This document shows positions 48,210-59,897 of a stretch of 64,000 nt of DNA, piece after piece (position 1 is the first letter of the stretch; each line of letters opens with the position of its first letter). The translations under genes and the position numbers were made by a program. Below the pieces are notes generated by a model. It worked only from the letters and a program-made list of their open reading frames with translations. It was not told the origin of the DNA and searched no databases. Source of the stretch: Vermamoeba vermiformis (lineage: Eukaryota > Tubulinea > Echinamoebida); contig JBEWZL010000038.1 in assembly GCA_045837725.1 (NCBI GenBank), forward strand, positions 88,686 to 152,685. Direction: 5' to 3'.

Positions 48210-50355
48210 TTAACAACAATCGTGTGGTCCTTGAGGATGTTCCACGCAAGTACCATTGCCGTCATATTGTTCGTGTCCTGCAACCCATACTGAAGCAACT
48301 TTGGCGCCTTTGAAAGATTCCGGATTCACTTTGGGATCCGCGGACATTTCCAAAATAGTAAAGTCTGCTGCCCATCCCGGTTGAATCTTGCCAATGAATT
48401 TTTCTTCGTCTGCACCCAGCGCATAAGCAGCGCCCGATCCGTAACAATATAGTGCTTGCTCTAACGATAAACACTCCGATTCACGCCACTTGGTCTTGCC
48501 ATCGGGTTTGTATCTAAAAATAGCTGCGTGAATACCGGCCATCGGATCCGCATCTTCAATTGGAGCATCAGAGCCTAAGAAAGTGTTAGATTGTTATTTA
48601 TGTTGACTGGTGCCTACCTCCAGCAGCTACGAGTCCTCGTTCCATGATGGTCTTCCACGAGTAACAATACGGCAGCAGTTCAGGTACCACTCGCTTTTCA
48701 ACCCACGCACTGTCTGTGGTGACGAATTGAGGTCTGAGACAGATAAGTAATCGTGCTTAGTATTCTGCAGACAATAAGAACGTACTGAATGTTGGCGATG
48801 ACACCCATCTTCTGCATTTTTTGCAACAAATCTTCGCCAAGTATTTGGCAGTGCGTCAAAATAGCCCTGTCTTTGGTCACAATGCCTGCTTTTTCGAAGC
48901 CTTCAAGTACAGCCTATTGTGACTTAGTCTCATTTTATCGAATTTGTACGGTCTTACTTCAGCAGCTAAGTCGCCAATAGCATGAACTTCGAGTTGATAT
49001 CCGCGCTCGTGCCCGTCTTTGATCATTTCGTGCAATCTTTCACGGGGATACAAAAGTATACCGCGGTTCTCGGATCCCAAATATGGATATCTCATCGCTG
49101 ATTAGAGGAATTAATAAAGCGATGTTAATAATCTAATTATAATTACCAGCAGTTTCTGAGCCTAAAGCACCGTCGGACAATATTTTGACTCGTTTACAAT
49201 GCAGCAAATGTCCGTACGTGGTTCCAGGTTTGGGCGTGGTGTCGTGCGTTAATTCGTGGTGGTAAACAGTCAGATAAGTGCGGATCTTCATCTTTTTCTC
49301 GTCGTAGAGTTCCTTGTAAACTACCACACGTCAGCTTTATTATATTGATGTACGATTGAAGTTGAATGATCCTTACCATCCCAGGCCCACTCGTCGTTCG
49401 TGTGCACGCAAGTGATGCCGTGCTTCAAGCAGTACTCGAGACCCGTGGCACAGTATGATTTCTTCAGCTCTTTGCTCGGAATAATTTTGTTTCGTGCCTG
49501 TCAGCGTTAGTTTATGTATCAACATCAACAAAACGAGTTCACGTACAATATCAACGGCGTTCTCGCGCAATATTCCCGTTGGATTGCCGTGCTCATCGCG
49601 ATCGATGGCACCGCCGTCAGGATTGGGCGTGTCTTTGGTGAATGCCAGCAGTTCGAGGGCTTTGGAATTCACCTACAGTTCATTGTTAGCATCTGCGCAG
49701 ACTTTTGCAAGTAAAACATATCGCTACTCACCACAGCGATATGTCCGCACGTTCGGTAGATCAACACGGGTCTGTCTTTAGTCAGCGCATCCAAGTCGTG
49801 TCTGTTCGGGTACCGCACTTGATCGAACTTCTCGTGGTCCCATCCAAATCCAAACAACCAATCAGTATCGCTCAGCGGTGTGGTCTATTAATTATTGTCA
49901 ATTTGCTGTTTTACCGCTCGGTGTTACGTACGGGAGTTTTCAAGTACTGCTCGAGCTTGTTTTGAAAATCTTTGATAGACTGCGTGCCTTTCAAATTGAG
50001 ACTGCAATCAAGTTACTTTATGCACATTATTGAGTATGCCAGCTCAGGTACCTTAGAATCATGCGACCCAAGTTCATGACGTGGATGTGGGCATCGTGAA
50101 ATCCCTACAAGATTGATTGCGTCGGTAATTGCTTCGTGTAAGCAAAAGACTAATTATAATACTTACCGGAAATAAATATTTTTGTTTCAAGTCGCGTGTT
50201 TGACCGCCGAAATTAGCTCGAACTTTTTCAAATTCACTCTGCGGGCCCAAAGATTCGATTTTGCCTGTCTTCGCGTTCACAATAATCCATGACGCATATT
50301 CATCATTTGAAGTTGTGAAAATATGGCCGTTATGCAGCAGAACACGATCTGACAC
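48210..50355 (-). CDS. Amidohydrolase of the YtcJ-type family
   Basis: ATG 50355-50353 ([18 protein letters not shown]), TAA 48212-48210; about ten exons, ~560 aa. The metal-dependent hydrolase pattern is visible: [14 protein letters not shown] for the first Hx[12 protein letters not shown], a histidine in [21 protein letters not shown], and the Asp in [23 protein letters not shown] is near the end. This is the amidohydrolase 3 / YtcJ family, common in bacteria and fungi with mostly unknown substrates. The start follows a clean N-terminal strand. It converges with the TPR gene, stop codons ~40 nt apart. Confidence 0.88.
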
Positions 50356-50695
50356 GGAGAAAATTAATAATTAAATTAATAAAATTAGAAAAGCAATTTC
50401 CTTTGCGTCAATGCATTAAATAGAGCATATCGGGCAATGAAAAGGATCTTGTGATGTTCAGGAAAATTTTGGGAGTTACGAAAAATTGAAACACCCGTTT
50501 TAATTCTTGAAGCACGACAACTTACCCTCACTAACACTCATTAAGCTTGATTTGTACTATTGTAGAATAACCTGCCTTGGATGAAATTTAAGGCTTGTGT
50601 TTTTAATTAGATTTCGTTCAGTGAAATAGAACAAAATGGTCACACGATGGACAAGCAATTAGTAGCATTATTTACGAGACAAGCAAAGCAAACAG
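50356..50695. other. Intergenic stretch between divergent genes
   Basis: About 340 nt between start codons; contains a short upstream reading frame beginning ATG 50647 that overlaps the ATG used at 50696. No other structure seen. Confidence 0.45.
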
Positions 50696-52896
50696 ATGGA
50701 CAAACTACCACCTCTCGTCAAGGCAATGCTGCGGCCGGAATTTTACCCACATCCAGTCACAGCGCCAATCAAACTGATACAGACGCACATCTCATACGTG
50801 TTTCTGACTGGCAATGATGCTTATAAAATTAAGAAACACAGGAATTTTGGCTTTTTGGATTTCTCTACGCTTGAGAAGCGCGAATTTTACTGCAAGGAGG
50901 AAGTCCGATTGAATGCTCGAGCTGCACCTGCCTATTACGTTGGGGTGCGTGACGCAGCAAATAATCGATTGCATTTTTTTCACATAATATAAAATAATGA
51001 CTTTCTGACCTGCTTTAGGTCCTCTCGATCGCGAAAGATCCCACCGATCACTTTCATTTTGCAAACAAAGATGCTAATGAGGAAGTAAGAAGCATTATCA
51101 TGTAATTTCACGATTAACTAATATTTTAGATCGTGGAATATTGCGTACATATGAAACAGTTCCCTTCTGGCCAACTTTTCAGTGAACGACTAAAAAATGG
51201 CCAGCTGTATCTCAGTAAGCGCAAGTCCCAATTCATATTCGTACTAATTTCATTAGGTCACATGGCTGCTCTAGGCCGAAAAGTAGCTCAATTTCACGCT
51301 CGATGCACAACGAACGAAAAGGTACGAAATTTCTTTTCTGATCTTGCAACAACTGACTCCACTCATTAGATTCTTTCATTTGGCACTGTACCCATTGTGC
51401 GACGGTCCTATGACGAGAACTATACCCAAACCGAGAAATACATTGTACCAGGCATTCAGGTAACTCAGGGTAATTCATTCCTTACTCAAAGGCTTGACCG
51501 CCAAATTTACAGACACGAAAACAACTCGATGAGACTAAGAAGTACACCGATAATTACTTTGCCACGAAGCAGCATTTATTTCAACAGCGAATTGACAAAC
51601 GAATGGCAAGTATTGCCAATTCTTCTCATCGTTACTAACTCTTGTACTCCAGATCAAAGAATGTCACGGTGACCTTCATCTCCGCAACATTACACTCGAT
51701 GGCGACAACATTGTATTGTTTGACTGCATCGAGTTCAGCGAAGAAGTGAGTACTGCGTATTAGTTTAGTTGATTAACCTTCACGTGTTAGTTCCGGTTCA
51801 TCGACACCATGTACGACATCGGCTTTGTTATTGTCGGATTGGAGTCCAAGGGCAGAATTGACATGTCAAACGAGTTCTTGAACGAGTACTTGGAGCGAAC
51901 AGGCGATTGGGATGGTGTAGAGGTATTACGTGCTGATGGAGTAATGCAGTGTTAACATGTTTTATAGATTCTCAGGATATATTTAACACGCCAAGCGTAT
52001 GTCAAGGCTAAAGTCAAGTCATTTACCTACGACGATGACAATGTCGAGGAAGACGTCAAAGCCGAGGTAAATAATCGCGTCATTTTATTACGACTGATTC
52101 TGACCTTGAGCAGTTCATTGGAGACGCCAAGATCTATTACACATTGGCATGGAAGTACACTCAAGTGGCGCCTGGAAGAGTTTTTATGATGTGCGGATTA
52201 AGTGGTTCTGGAAAGAGTTTTCTGTCCAAAAAATTGGTGAGTTAACGCACGTTCTTTTACCGCGTTGTCTAATCGCGATCAGTGCGTGAAATACAACGCT
52301 ATCCATGTTCGTTCGGACGCAGTTCGCAAGCACATGTGTCACGTGCCTCTCGATAATCATGATGACCGAGAGATCTACACGAGCGAAGTGTCACAAATGA
52401 CGTACGAGTATTTGCGAGACATTGGGTGCAAACTGGTGCCTGAAGGTTGGACTGTAGTGCTCGACGCCACGTACGCTAAGAAATCATATCGTGATGACGT
52501 CATCAAGAAGTGTCGAGGTACGTGTGTGAACAGTTTCCTGTGTGTTCTCGTTAGCTAACACTGCAACTGCAGAAAACAACATTGACGTGAAGATAATGTT
52601 CTGCACGGCACCGGTCGAGTAAGTGCATTGCTAGTACCCAATCGGTCACGAAGAAACTAATTATTCGCAGGGAACTTCGTCGGCGTGTTCGAGTTCGCAC
52701 AGGAGACATTACCGACGCTACGGAGAATGTGCTGGAAATGCAGCTAAAAACTGTACGTATATAAGTTATGAGTTAGTCCTTTGCCTAACACCTGGTCCAG
52801 TTCGAGCCTCCCAGCAAAGAGGAAGAATCGGTGACCATTACCATCGATACCACTAACGATGTCGATGCGCAGCTGAGTCAAGTTCGTGAATCATGA
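50696..52896 (+). CDS. Bifunctional aminoglycoside-phosphotransferase-like / P-loop kinase protein (bacterial-type fusion)
   Basis: ATG 50696. About twelve exons, ~540 aa. The N-terminal domain follows the bacterial COG2187 pattern: THISYVFLTGNDAYKIKK, NFGFLDFSTLEKREFYCKEE and VRLNARAAPAYYVG, with the APH-type catalytic HGDLHLRNI (about 51670) and FDCIEFSEEFRFIDTMYDIG. The C-terminal domain is a P-loop kinase (COG0645) with Walker A GLSGSGKS (about 52200), RSDAVRKHM and VVLDATYAKKSYRDD. This exact two-domain order is common in bacteria. Here it is split by many short introns with normal splice sites, so transfer, if real, is old. Substrate unknown. Confidence 0.85.
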
Positions 52897-52939
52897 GGTA
52901 CAATTTAGCAATAAAAAAGGTTTGACGCAATAATTATTT

Positions 52940-54569
52940 TTATACCTTTGATATTAAATTACAGTTCGATTCACTTTTTACAGCTTTAGCCAGTCGTTTT
53001 GAATTGGCTTCAATGTGTTCATAAACAGCCTTATTAAACTCGTATTCACATTCGATATGGACCATGTGTCCTGAGCCATCAAACGAGATAAACTGCGCAT
53101 TTTTCATGACTTGTTTCAACGCGTGAGTGTTCTCGCATCTAACCATTACATCTCCCGTAGCAGCGATCAACAGCGTGGGAATGTGGTCGCCGATGAACTC
53201 GAGATTTGAGTTCGTGACGTAGTGGCCCATAATCGCACCAATTTGTTTCGCGGCACCTGCCAGACTCATGTCTGGTTCTGAGCGGCGGATTTCAACCCAC
53301 TCCTGTTGATTAACGTTAGTGTCTGCGTGCAACAAGTATAAGCATAAGCTACATACCTCTTTCAAAAAGTCAAATACAGTGGGAACTTTTTGCGTATTTT
53401 TGCCACTCTCTTTGCCATCAGTCTTCTCCATGTGTTCAATTTCTTGATTTTTCACGATGCTGCCCCACTCTTTGAAGTTCATGCCGTATTTGCGCCGCAA
53501 CTCGCTCAGGTACTGTGGCAGCGGAGTTTTCAAGAATTTGTGCGAATATAATACCGGCAGAATTGCTTCGGCTTCTTGTTCGACAGTGCGTGCAAATATT
53601 CGCAATGTTAATAGCCGCCAAATCGTCGATACCTTAACGCACCCATTAGCATCGATTAGGGAGTTACTTTTATTTCGTTGTTACCTGTGGTACGGAGTAA
53701 AATCCACCGGCGTGTGTGACGGCAAGAGTAAGACTGAGCGCTCTGTTTTCAGTGCTGGAAGGCTGAGGCTTGCTAGGTGTGCTGGTTTCATTCGGATTGA
53801 CGCTGACAGTGGTCGGTTGCACGTCTTTTTTGGGCTTCTTTTTGTGCTGCAGCAATAACGAGGCGAGTTCTTGCGCGATCATACCGCCCATTGCTGCAAT
53901 GTTTTTTGCATTAGACGTGATAAACTTGACGGCTGTATTAAATTGCAATAGCTTTTGATGCGCTTAAGACTTACAAAGACCGACAATATGGAACTGTGTC
54001 CAATGTAACGCTTTGTCAACTAATTCTAGCGCATCCAATGCCATTCGTTTCACGCTGTAGTTTACCATATTAATGAATCTGTTCAACGAATACGTAAATA
54101 AATATAACGCTCAACGTACCTCCAAGCTGATCCTGGATTCGAACTGCGACCTGAGTCGACAATCATAATTTAGCCCAAATTTCACATTAATTTTACAATG
54201 CTCTATAAATATACTTGCGGATTATTGTGGAATTACGTGTATACTTATAGAGCTTAATTTTAGTGGTGGTAAAAAAATAGTTACCGTTGCCGCGATTGTC
54301 AAATACGCAGATCTGATATCTCCTCTTATGTTTAAAAAATTCTATTTGCCTTCTCCATGTTTTGTATGACGTGACAAAACCTAATTCGAATTCAGCAATT
54401 GAATACAAATTCAGAAGATAATTCTAGAACAAGATGGGACTCGCGATCTACGCTATTCGTAATCAGAGCTCTTTTGCTTACCAGTAATGAACAATACTTT
54501 CTCTGGACCCTCTCCGTGTAGTTCATAATAAATGTCTACCTTTCCATCATCGACTTTGACTGTGGGCAT
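52940..54569 (-). CDS. Alpha/beta hydrolase
   Basis: Start ATG 54569-54567 (MPTVKVDDGKVDIYYELHGEGPEKVLFITG). Exons run through YKTWRRQIEFF, RYQICVFDNRGNG, MALDALELVDKALHW and THAGGFYSVPQ to the end at 52940. The nucleophile elbow GLSMGGMIAQELA is formed across a phase-1 intron, with the first base of the Ser codon in one exon and the rest in the next (about 53913-53975). A charged insertion (HKKKPKKDVQPTTVSVNPNE) follows the elbow and is unusual. The Asp/His pair is likely in LLIAATGDVMV and SGHMVHIE. Fold clear, substrate unknown. Upstream ATGs at 54665 and 54632 are less likely starts. Confidence 0.85.
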
Positions 54570-54730
54570 TCTTGCGATGTTTTGTCCGAATAATTGCCGT
54601 GTGGATCTCAAACAATTTTGTTTATTGTACATTAAAAGATGGCGTTTTCTTTCGTCGTACATCACAGATGATGATTATTACGGCATGCGTTCTGTTCGCA
54701 ACAGGCTCAATCAGCGGATTGGGCATCGAG

Positions 54731-55299
54731 TTACAATTTGAGAGCTTCCTTGACCTCATCTAAGTCTTCCTTGTATTTGAATTCAGGCAATACTTTTGCG
54801 CTATAATTCTCTCGATCAGTGCACTTGGGGTGCAACAGGATAGCAGTTTGATTGCGAGCAGTGCCGTATCTTTGCACGCGTACTAATTCGACAACTTGGT
54901 CCTATGAATGTAATATTTGTTATTATATATATGAGTAATTCACTCGCTAAGAAGATCTTCTGGAGCAATGGAAATTGCAAATCCAAATTGACACGAGCAC
55001 GGTTTTATCGACGGTGAAAAAGCTAAATTAATATCGAATAAATTATCACGTAGGCTTAATGATTTAAGAATTATTGAATTATCAAATGCGTAAAGAAAAA
55101 TATTTAAAAAAATTCCTTATTACCGTTGTGAAGGAGTAACCAGACTGAATAGCTGCTTTAATAATTCTAACACGGTCTTGATCTCTGTGTTGCTTGTCTA
55201 ATTGTTCTTTCATATCTTCCAGCTCTTTTTGGGTGATTTGAGACTTGATCCGGATTTGTTAGTCCAACTCAATCACCGGGAGTAAAAATTACATACCAT
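54731..55299 (-). CDS. Small DUF4476-like protein
   Basis: A ~97-residue protein rebuilt from three pieces: a start codon that stands alone as exon 1 (55299-55297), exon 2 at 55243-55124 and exon 3 at 54901-54731 (TAA). The chain reads MSQITQKELEDMKEQLDK, then VRIIKAAIQSGYSFTTDQVVEL, then ILLHPKCTDRENYSAKVLPE and ends DEVKEALKL. This fits the DUF4476 pattern (FTxxQ helix followed by LyPxcxDxxN) seen in many protist and animal proteins. No single ORF makes it visible, as exons are short and the second intron is ~220 nt. Function unknown. Confidence 0.6.
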
Positions 55300-55403
55300 T
55301 GCTATTTTATTAAGTGCTTCTCACGTATAGTACGTGTTACTTCAGTGCGGCAGGTAAAAATTAATGACCAAGCAGAAACGTTCATTTCACTACGTCTAGC
55401 ACA

Positions 55404-57107
55404 ATGAAGAAGACATCCTTTGTGCGAAAGACAACCAAACCGACCACTACGGGGTTGTCACAGCACCCGAAGGGTACGAAGTTGTCTGTTGTAAATGGTC
55501 AATTGATTGTATCGACGGGTTTGCCCGATCTCGATGGTAAGCTATTTAAAAATTAATTAAATATATTATCAGTAGTAATAAATGAATATTAACGTGCCTA
55601 CGATGTTTGGGCTCATTTGAATTTTTGCGAAATAAATTAGAATATTTTTCGGTGGATCGAAGTCTTTCTCGCACTTTATTCTCATGAAGCGCTAACATTT
55701 AGCATTAAAGAGATATACGGCGGAGGAATTCCCGTGGGCACATTATTTCTAATCGAAGAAGACATTTATAGCGAGTACGCAACAACGTTGATGAAATATT
55801 TCCTCGCTGAAGGAGTGGCTTGCGGTCATCGTAAGTTGCCAGCAATTAATTGAATGTGCCATATTAATCTCGTGCAGATATTGCCTTGGCATCGGCAGAT
55901 GAATCACCTGAAGATGTCATCATAGTCGCTACCCTACATTTCGTCGTTGCCTCCTCAGGCTCCAAAATCGAGTGAAGGCACCGAAAATACCACGCAAAGC
56001 CAGCCAGCGCCAAGTACTGATTTGGAAGATATTGAACAGACCGGTCAAGTACGTTCTAATATGATCTTTATCGTGTAAACTAACGATGGTGCAGTCCGAC
56101 AAAGTTCGAATTGCTTGGCAGTATCAAAAGTATTTCAAAGACGAGCAGTCGCAGTTGATGAAGGCAGCGGGAGGAATAAATAAGAGCAAGTTGTGGAGTC
56201 ATTCATTTGATTTGAGTCGAACAATGCGCGATTCAGATCTCGAAAAAGTTACGACGTACCCTATCGATATGCGAACCGCTGCCTCGAAATCAAACAACAA
56301 CAAAACTAAATTGAACGAAACTGCTTCGAAATGTCAAGAACTGTATATGGAATTGAATAGAATTGTCAACAAATTTAACACGTAAGTCCTGCGATATCTG
56401 CAGTAGCATTATATCTAATGCTAATGTAATGTCCGTGCAGCGAACAACAGAATGCCACTGAGCCAAATGTCCTTCGCATTGGCATTCAATCTTTCGCTTC
56501 CAACAACTGGGGACTCACTAACGGCGAGGGAGTAAGTTAATGCCAGCTCAGATGAGTATTAATCATGCCACACAGGACAAATCCATTATTATGTTCTTGC
56601 ACGCCCTCAAAGGTCTCATTCGACAGACGAATGGCATTTGTGTCATGACCGTGCCCACACACTTTTACTCGAGTTCTTTCGGCACGAAAATTGAGCACAT
56701 CTTTGATAACGTTGTCTTCTTTGAGCCCTTCACAGGTACATTTATAATAGCTTATTGTTACTCTTGTCACTAACCTGCGAGTAGATTCAAGCAAGGAGGT
56801 TGGTGACGCTTTCAAAGACTTCTCAGGCTTGTTCTATTTGAAGAAAACGCCTTCACGCGTCAATTCCCTCATTTGCTCGTTGCCAGATCAACTCGCTTAC
56901 ACATTCAAATTGAAGCGTAAGAAGTTGTACATTGAGCGCATCCACTTGCCGCCAGAAATTTCGCGCACTGCTAACAAAGTTGGGGAAGATAATGAAAAGA
57001 AGACCCATGGTCATAGTCACGGGCACAGTCACGGAAAGTCAGCCGGTGAAATGATGTGTCAGCCTGGGGTCCTTCAAAGGCGAACCCGCTTGATTTTTAA
57101 ACTGTAA
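55404..57107 (+). CDS. ELP4: Elongator complex protein 4, with two apparent frame breaks
   Basis: A RecA-like subunit of the Elp4-5-6 ring, which supports wobble-uridine tRNA modification. ATG 55404 (MKKTSFVRKTTK). Then YGGGIPVGTLFLIEED, NVLRIGIQSFASNNWG, FLHALKGLIRQTNGICVMTVPTH and LKRKKLYIERIHLPPEISRT, with a His-rich GHSHGHSHGK. The conserved C-terminus ...LDF lies one base out of frame: the frame that reads CQPG (57057-57069, run of four G) gives a different tail, while PSKANPLDF is in the +1 frame. Near 55925-55935 a second +1 shift (or a 43 nt intron with a weak GTCATC donor) is needed to reach SLPYISSLPPQAPKSS. These look like sequencing/assembly indels or true lesions. ELP4 identity is secure. 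Confidence 0.85.
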
Positions 57108-57223
57108 AAAAAAACCGATGTAAAAATTGCACTGTTGTCCCTTTCGTGGTAGTTATATTTTTTTATTCTAACGAACACTACAATCACGTCTTACTGATGT
57201 AGGGTGAGCCAAACATCGTCCAG

Positions 57224-58460
57224 ATGCAGGATCTAACGGACTTTTTGGATGGTATGCAGCTAAACCGAGATGCATGCAATCAAATACCTGCCCAAATTAA
57301 GTCATTATATTCTCAACAATCAACGGTGCAACTTACGGCTCTGGAAGGCCTCATAAATTTTGTCAACGGATCAACGAAGGTAAATCATCAATTGAAAATC
57401 GCTAATAATTCTTCCCCGTTTACATATGACTTCTGTATCTATTACGGGCATAAATAATGATAATTAAATATTTTTTGAATAGAACAAAGTGCATTTGCAA
57501 AATTCAGACTGCTTAACTGCGCTGCTGGACCTTCTCCAAGCCTCGTTCTACCAAACTACGGACCCTAACAAGATAGTGGTGCTTGCACAGTGCTGTGGCT
57601 TAATTACGCTACTCCTCGACAGCAACAACCTGCCCGCGCAAATTGACGTTTTGTTGGGCGAGTTATCATCGCTGTTCAAGAACTGCAACGATGCTCAGGT
57701 GTTATACAACGTGTGTGGTTCGCTGTGTCTAATAGCTGAGGGAGGATTTCGTTGGGCGAGTGCCGTAATCAGCTCTGGAGTTGTACCTAGACTGGCGGAA
57801 CTTCTGCGGTACGTTGTCTACCAATTTCTTTATACCATTCTAATTGATACCCCAAGTTCTAACAGCACACCACATCAAATTCTTTCATTGAAGACAATTA
57901 GCTCGCTAGTACGCGTGGATGTAACTCAGGTTCAACAAGTAGTAGACACGGAGCTATTGTTAGACTCATTGGCAATTACATTGTCTTCGCCGTGTCACTC
58001 AAAAGACGGCATTGACATGGTGAAGATGACGTGTCAAGTTCTGACTGCATTGACACTCGGACGACGTCAATACATTGCAGCACTTCTGCAGCGAAGCATT
58101 TACGCCAGGATTCTCGAACTTTGCACCTATCCAGAGGTATTTAGCGATGCATTAACTGTGCTCGTCAATTGTGCCAAGTGCGCCGGCTTCGAAGAGGCGA
58201 ACATGATGGTCATGCAAGGAGTTATAGTGCTGCTCTTCGTTCTCATCACGAAGATTTCGCAATATCACGAAGAGGTCTTGAAGATTGTGACGATATTGGA
58301 CTCGTTGTTGCAGACAATGGATGGTGGTTCGAATACAAATCAATTGGCTGCCTACATCACCAACGGTGGAGGTAAACAAGTGTTGCAAGCACTACTGAAT
58401 AGCGACAATCAATTAGTTTATGAAGTATTGGACACAATGATAGCCCGCTATTTCCCGTGA
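57224..58460 (+). CDS. ARM-repeat protein related to importin-alpha
   Basis: ATG 57224 (MQDLTDFLDGMQLNRDAC). Exons 57224-57379, ~57482-57809 and ~57866-58460 give ~355 aa. Helical pairs in ARM-like periodicity, e.g. VQLTALEGLINFVNGST, LTALLDLLQASFYQ, ILSLKTISSLVRVD, VLTALTLGRRQYIAALL and EVLKIVTILDSLL. The pattern is nearest to importin-alpha / karyopherin adaptors, but no IBB domain is seen at the N-terminus and the helices lack the classic W-N binding pairs. Either a divergent importin-alpha-like or another ARM protein. TGA at 58458-58460. Confidence 0.6.
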
Positions 58461-58564
58461 GGAGCTTGTGGGTGCCGGCATTATTTTTGACACTTGCACA
58501 AGTAGAAAACAATTGCTTTCTCGTTTTCTAGAAACAACCTACGGACTTTTCAAAGCTATTGGCG

Positions 58565-59276
58565 ATGGTAAGCTTACTTAAAAATATATAGTCGTTAAAT
58601 TAGAGTTTCATTGGGGTCGAGCTATTAATTAATTTACTATGACTTAACCAGCCTTAGCGAATAGTAAACATATTTAAATAATTATTCAAAACACGTAGTC
58701 AATTTTGGCAAATTATTTACATTTTTGTAGGATTTTTCGATCAGACCTGCAACATCCGAAGATATTCCAACTCTTAACAAATTAATTGAAGAATCTGTGC
58801 GTTCTCTTCAAGCAAATGATTATTCTCCTTCTCAAATCGAGGCTGCGCTAAAAGAAGTATACGGCGTGGATTCGCAGCTCGTGTCTGATCAAACTTATTT
58901 TGTCGTCGAAACGAACAATGCTGAAGGGCTGCGTACTATCGTAGCATGTGGTGGCTGGAGCAAAAGAAAAACACTTTATGGAGGCGATAAATTCCGTGGT
59001 AGAGAAGATTCTTTGTTGGATCCGCTGACAGATGCGGCCAAAATCCGTGCTTTTTTCGTTCATCCCTCTTGGGCACGTCGCGGAGTTGGTACCCTCCTTC
59101 TAGAGGCCTGCGAGAAGGCAGCTATTGCTGCTGGGTTCACCAAATTCGAGATGGGCGCTACAGTGAGCGGAATAGCTTTCTACAGTGCCAAGGGCTACGC
59201 AGCTGCAGAGCGCAACGAAGTGCCGCTGAGCACTGGAGAGACATTACCAATCCTGCGGATGACCAAGCTCATTTGA
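58565..59276 (+). CDS. GNAT-family acetyltransferase
   Basis: The start codon at 58565-58567 is followed at once by a 163 nt intron (GTAAGC ... TTGTAG). Exon 2 from 58731 reads DFSIRPATSEDIPTLNKLIEESV. The GNAT core is clear: VVETNNAEGLRTIVACGGW (strand), IRAFFVHPSWARRGVGTLLL with the pyrophosphate loop RRGVGT, and GATVSGIAFYSAKGYAA. About 183 aa, a normal length for a small-molecule or N-terminal acetyltransferase. Acetyl-CoA would be the donor; the acceptor is unknown. A start further downstream would lose the first beta strand, which supports the single-codon first exon. Confidence 0.85.
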
Positions 59277-59897
59277 GAGGCGTACTTGGGGGCTTGGCGC
59301 TGCTCGTTTGCCTGGCAAGTTAATTGCGGTCAATACACTTCTTATCTATCAATAACTCATAATATTGCAGGTCCAACATCACTGGGATGATTGCAAACGT
59401 TACGCAATGTTGGTGGAGGAGCGTGGAGAATCTCTTGAAACAATGTGCTCCATTTCTTTTTTGCGTTTTTCGAAATGACTCCCTGAAATGTCAAGCATTG
59501 CTTTGCGAGCGGACGTGTGCCACGCCAGAATACGCGTGCGGAATTTAACGACAGTACTGTCAAACTTGTCGTAAGTCAGATTAATGATACTACTGTTGTG
59601 CATTTAATGTCATATTAACTATTCCATCTGTAGCACTGCAGTTGCCATTCGGGGTTACGCAGGATAAACAAACTATGATTTCACGTGACGAGACCCGTGC
59701 GCTAAATTTCGATTGAATTTCCAACCGTAAGAAACGTAGTTCACAAATAATCCTAATTAGTCGTTTTATGTGCCTTCTAATTATGTAGTTACCTTAATTT
59801 TCGATTAATATTCCAACTCGCAATTATATCGGTGGTGATAAAACCAATGCTGTCAATTTAAATTTTATTAACGAATTCCAACGTGACCGAGCACAAC
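59277..59897. other. Intergenic stretch with one weak ORF
   Basis: Holds the GNAT 3' end, the weak 67-codon minus-strand frame, and the promoter of the next gene, which is AT-rich from ~59760. No RNA gene or repeat seen. Confidence 0.4.
59400..59603 (-). CDS. Possible small basic protein, weak
   Basis: Intronless frame of 67 codons with ATG at 59603. The chain is rich in K, R and E with helical character (YDKFDSTVVKFRTRILAWH; HFEKRKKEMEHIVSRD). It fills the 620 nt gap between the GNAT gene and the glucanosyltransferase-like gene. No family recognised. It may be chance or part of a longer unrecognised transcript. Listed because its amino acid composition is more protein-like than neighbouring frames. 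Confidence 0.25.
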   Translation of the reverse strand: MHNSSIINLTYDKFDSTVVKFRTRILAWHTSARKAMLDISGSHFEKRKKEMEHIVSRDSPRSSTNIA

